Below are positions 4,786 to 5,117 of a DNA stretch of 5,117 bases, piece by piece. Position 1 is the stretch's first letter. Each line of letters opens with the position of its first letter. The position numbers and the translations under genes were made by a program. Source of the stretch: Chitinispirillaceae bacterium (GTDB taxonomy: Bacteria > Fibrobacterota > Chitinivibrionia > Chitinivibrionales > Chitinispirillaceae); contig JAFGOU010000419.1 of NCBI GenBank assembly GCA_016926315.1, forward strand, positions 1 to 5,117. Direction: 5' to 3'. The notes below the pieces were generated by a model. That model ran no database searches and was not told the origin of the DNA. It saw only the letters and a list, made by a program, of their open reading frames with translations.

Positions 4786-4803
4786 CCTGCGCTCGGGATG
4801 ACA
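4786..4803. repeat. Partial right arm ending the array
   Basis: CCTGCGCTCGGGATGACA repeats the outer half of a right arm (CTCGGGATGACA) 23 bases after the end of unit 3, with no left arm. It is probably a deletion remnant or an incomplete duplication. Confidence 0.75.
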
Positions 4804-4834
4804 GTCGGGTATACCCCAGGATGCCAGGTTCCGG
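4804..4834. other. Short spacer between array and second methyltransferase gene
   Basis: A 31-base gap holding a perfect 10-base palindrome GGGTATACCC (4807-4816). It is too short and lacks a T-run on either strand, so it is not a convincing terminator. Confidence 0.35.
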
Positions 4835-5117
4835 TCACCCTTTCTTCCTTGCAGTCACCAGATACCCCTCATCATCATCCTGCGTCTCCTCGACAACAAA
4901 CCCCCCCTTTCCCAGCAATTCGGCGGTAACCGTCGCCGGGGCGAGCAGGTGATCGCGTACCGCTTCCGACGCTCCGGAATGGATTTTATTCACCGCCTGC
5001 CGTGAAATCAGGTGCCAGATATGCAGGGCGCCGCCCGGAGTGAGCATACGGTGGAACGATCGGGCCGCCGCAGCCGGATCGGACAGATGCGGCCAGACCG
5101 AGAAACAGACGACCCGG
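4835..5117 (-). CDS. Class I SAM-dependent methyltransferase, C-terminal fragment (UbiE-like)
   Basis: The gene enters from the right edge; its frame is open from 5116 to TGA at 4837-4835, giving the last 93 residues. The visible part starts with a strand (RVVCFSVWPHLSD), then a helix, then MLTPGGALHIWHL. The 'LKPGG.L.I.HL' element is the post-motif III region of class I methyltransferases such as the UbiE/Methyltransf_11 group. It continues with an insert helix (SRQAVNKIHSG) and a final GGFVVEETQDDDEGYLVTARK, the usual '.GF......D...YL..A.K' terminal strands. The SAM-binding motif I is outside the window. It is on the same strand as the ECF genes and upstream of them, separated by the repeat array and nuclease gene. 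It may once have been in the same operon, but nothing in the sequence proves that. Confidence 0.85.
   Translation of the reverse strand, partial: RVVCFSVWPHLSDPAAAARSFHRMLTPGGALHIWHLISRQAVNKIHSGASEAVRDHLLAPATVTAELLGKGGFVVEETQDDDEGYLVTARKKG

Noticed and set aside
4502..4803. CRISPR array
   Set aside because: The repeats are long palindromic hairpins at an 80-base period, the nine-base spacers are nearly identical, and no cas genes are nearby.

Overview
The window looks like a chromosomal piece from a Gram-negative-type, GC-rich bacterium. The only taxonomic hint is a broken GH10 xylanase whose style recalls Fibrobacterota-type enzymes. That assignment is tentative and rests on remembered family patterns, not on a search.

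Left part (1-1204, + strand): the tail of an RNA polymerase sigma factor (region 4 helix-turn-helix), a two-segment membrane protein with a histidine-rich cytosolic or periplasmic stretch, and a class I SAM-dependent methyltransferase. The three are packed with 25- and 3-base gaps and read as one operon. Directly after the methyltransferase stop lies a GH10 endo-xylanase fragment lacking both ends (about 1206-1635). It is followed by a short spacer with a possible promoter and a small cysteine-rich protein of unknown function (1760-2035).

Middle part (2048-4103, - strand): read from right to left, an energy-coupling factor (ECF) transporter membrane protein (EcfT/CbiQ type) overlaps its ATPase (EcfA/CbiO type) by four bases. 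A membrane-anchored NifU/IscU-like protein follows. The substrate-binding S component is not in the window, so the imported vitamin or metal cannot be named.

Right part (4104-5117): this is the most unusual section. A GIY-YIG nuclease gene, at about 37 percent GC, sits between two divergent arms of an inverted repeat. The left arm supplies the end of its coding sequence and its stop codon. Immediately beside it are three gene-less copies of the same left-arm/right-arm pair, about 72 bases each, in tandem at a period of about 80 bases, plus a partial arm. The layout suggests a small mobile unit in which a nuclease-bearing copy accompanies MITE-like empty copies. Beyond the array is the C-terminal part of a second SAM-dependent methyltransferase on the - strand. 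It has the same orientation as the ECF genes, so the repeat/nuclease block may have been inserted into a former operon.
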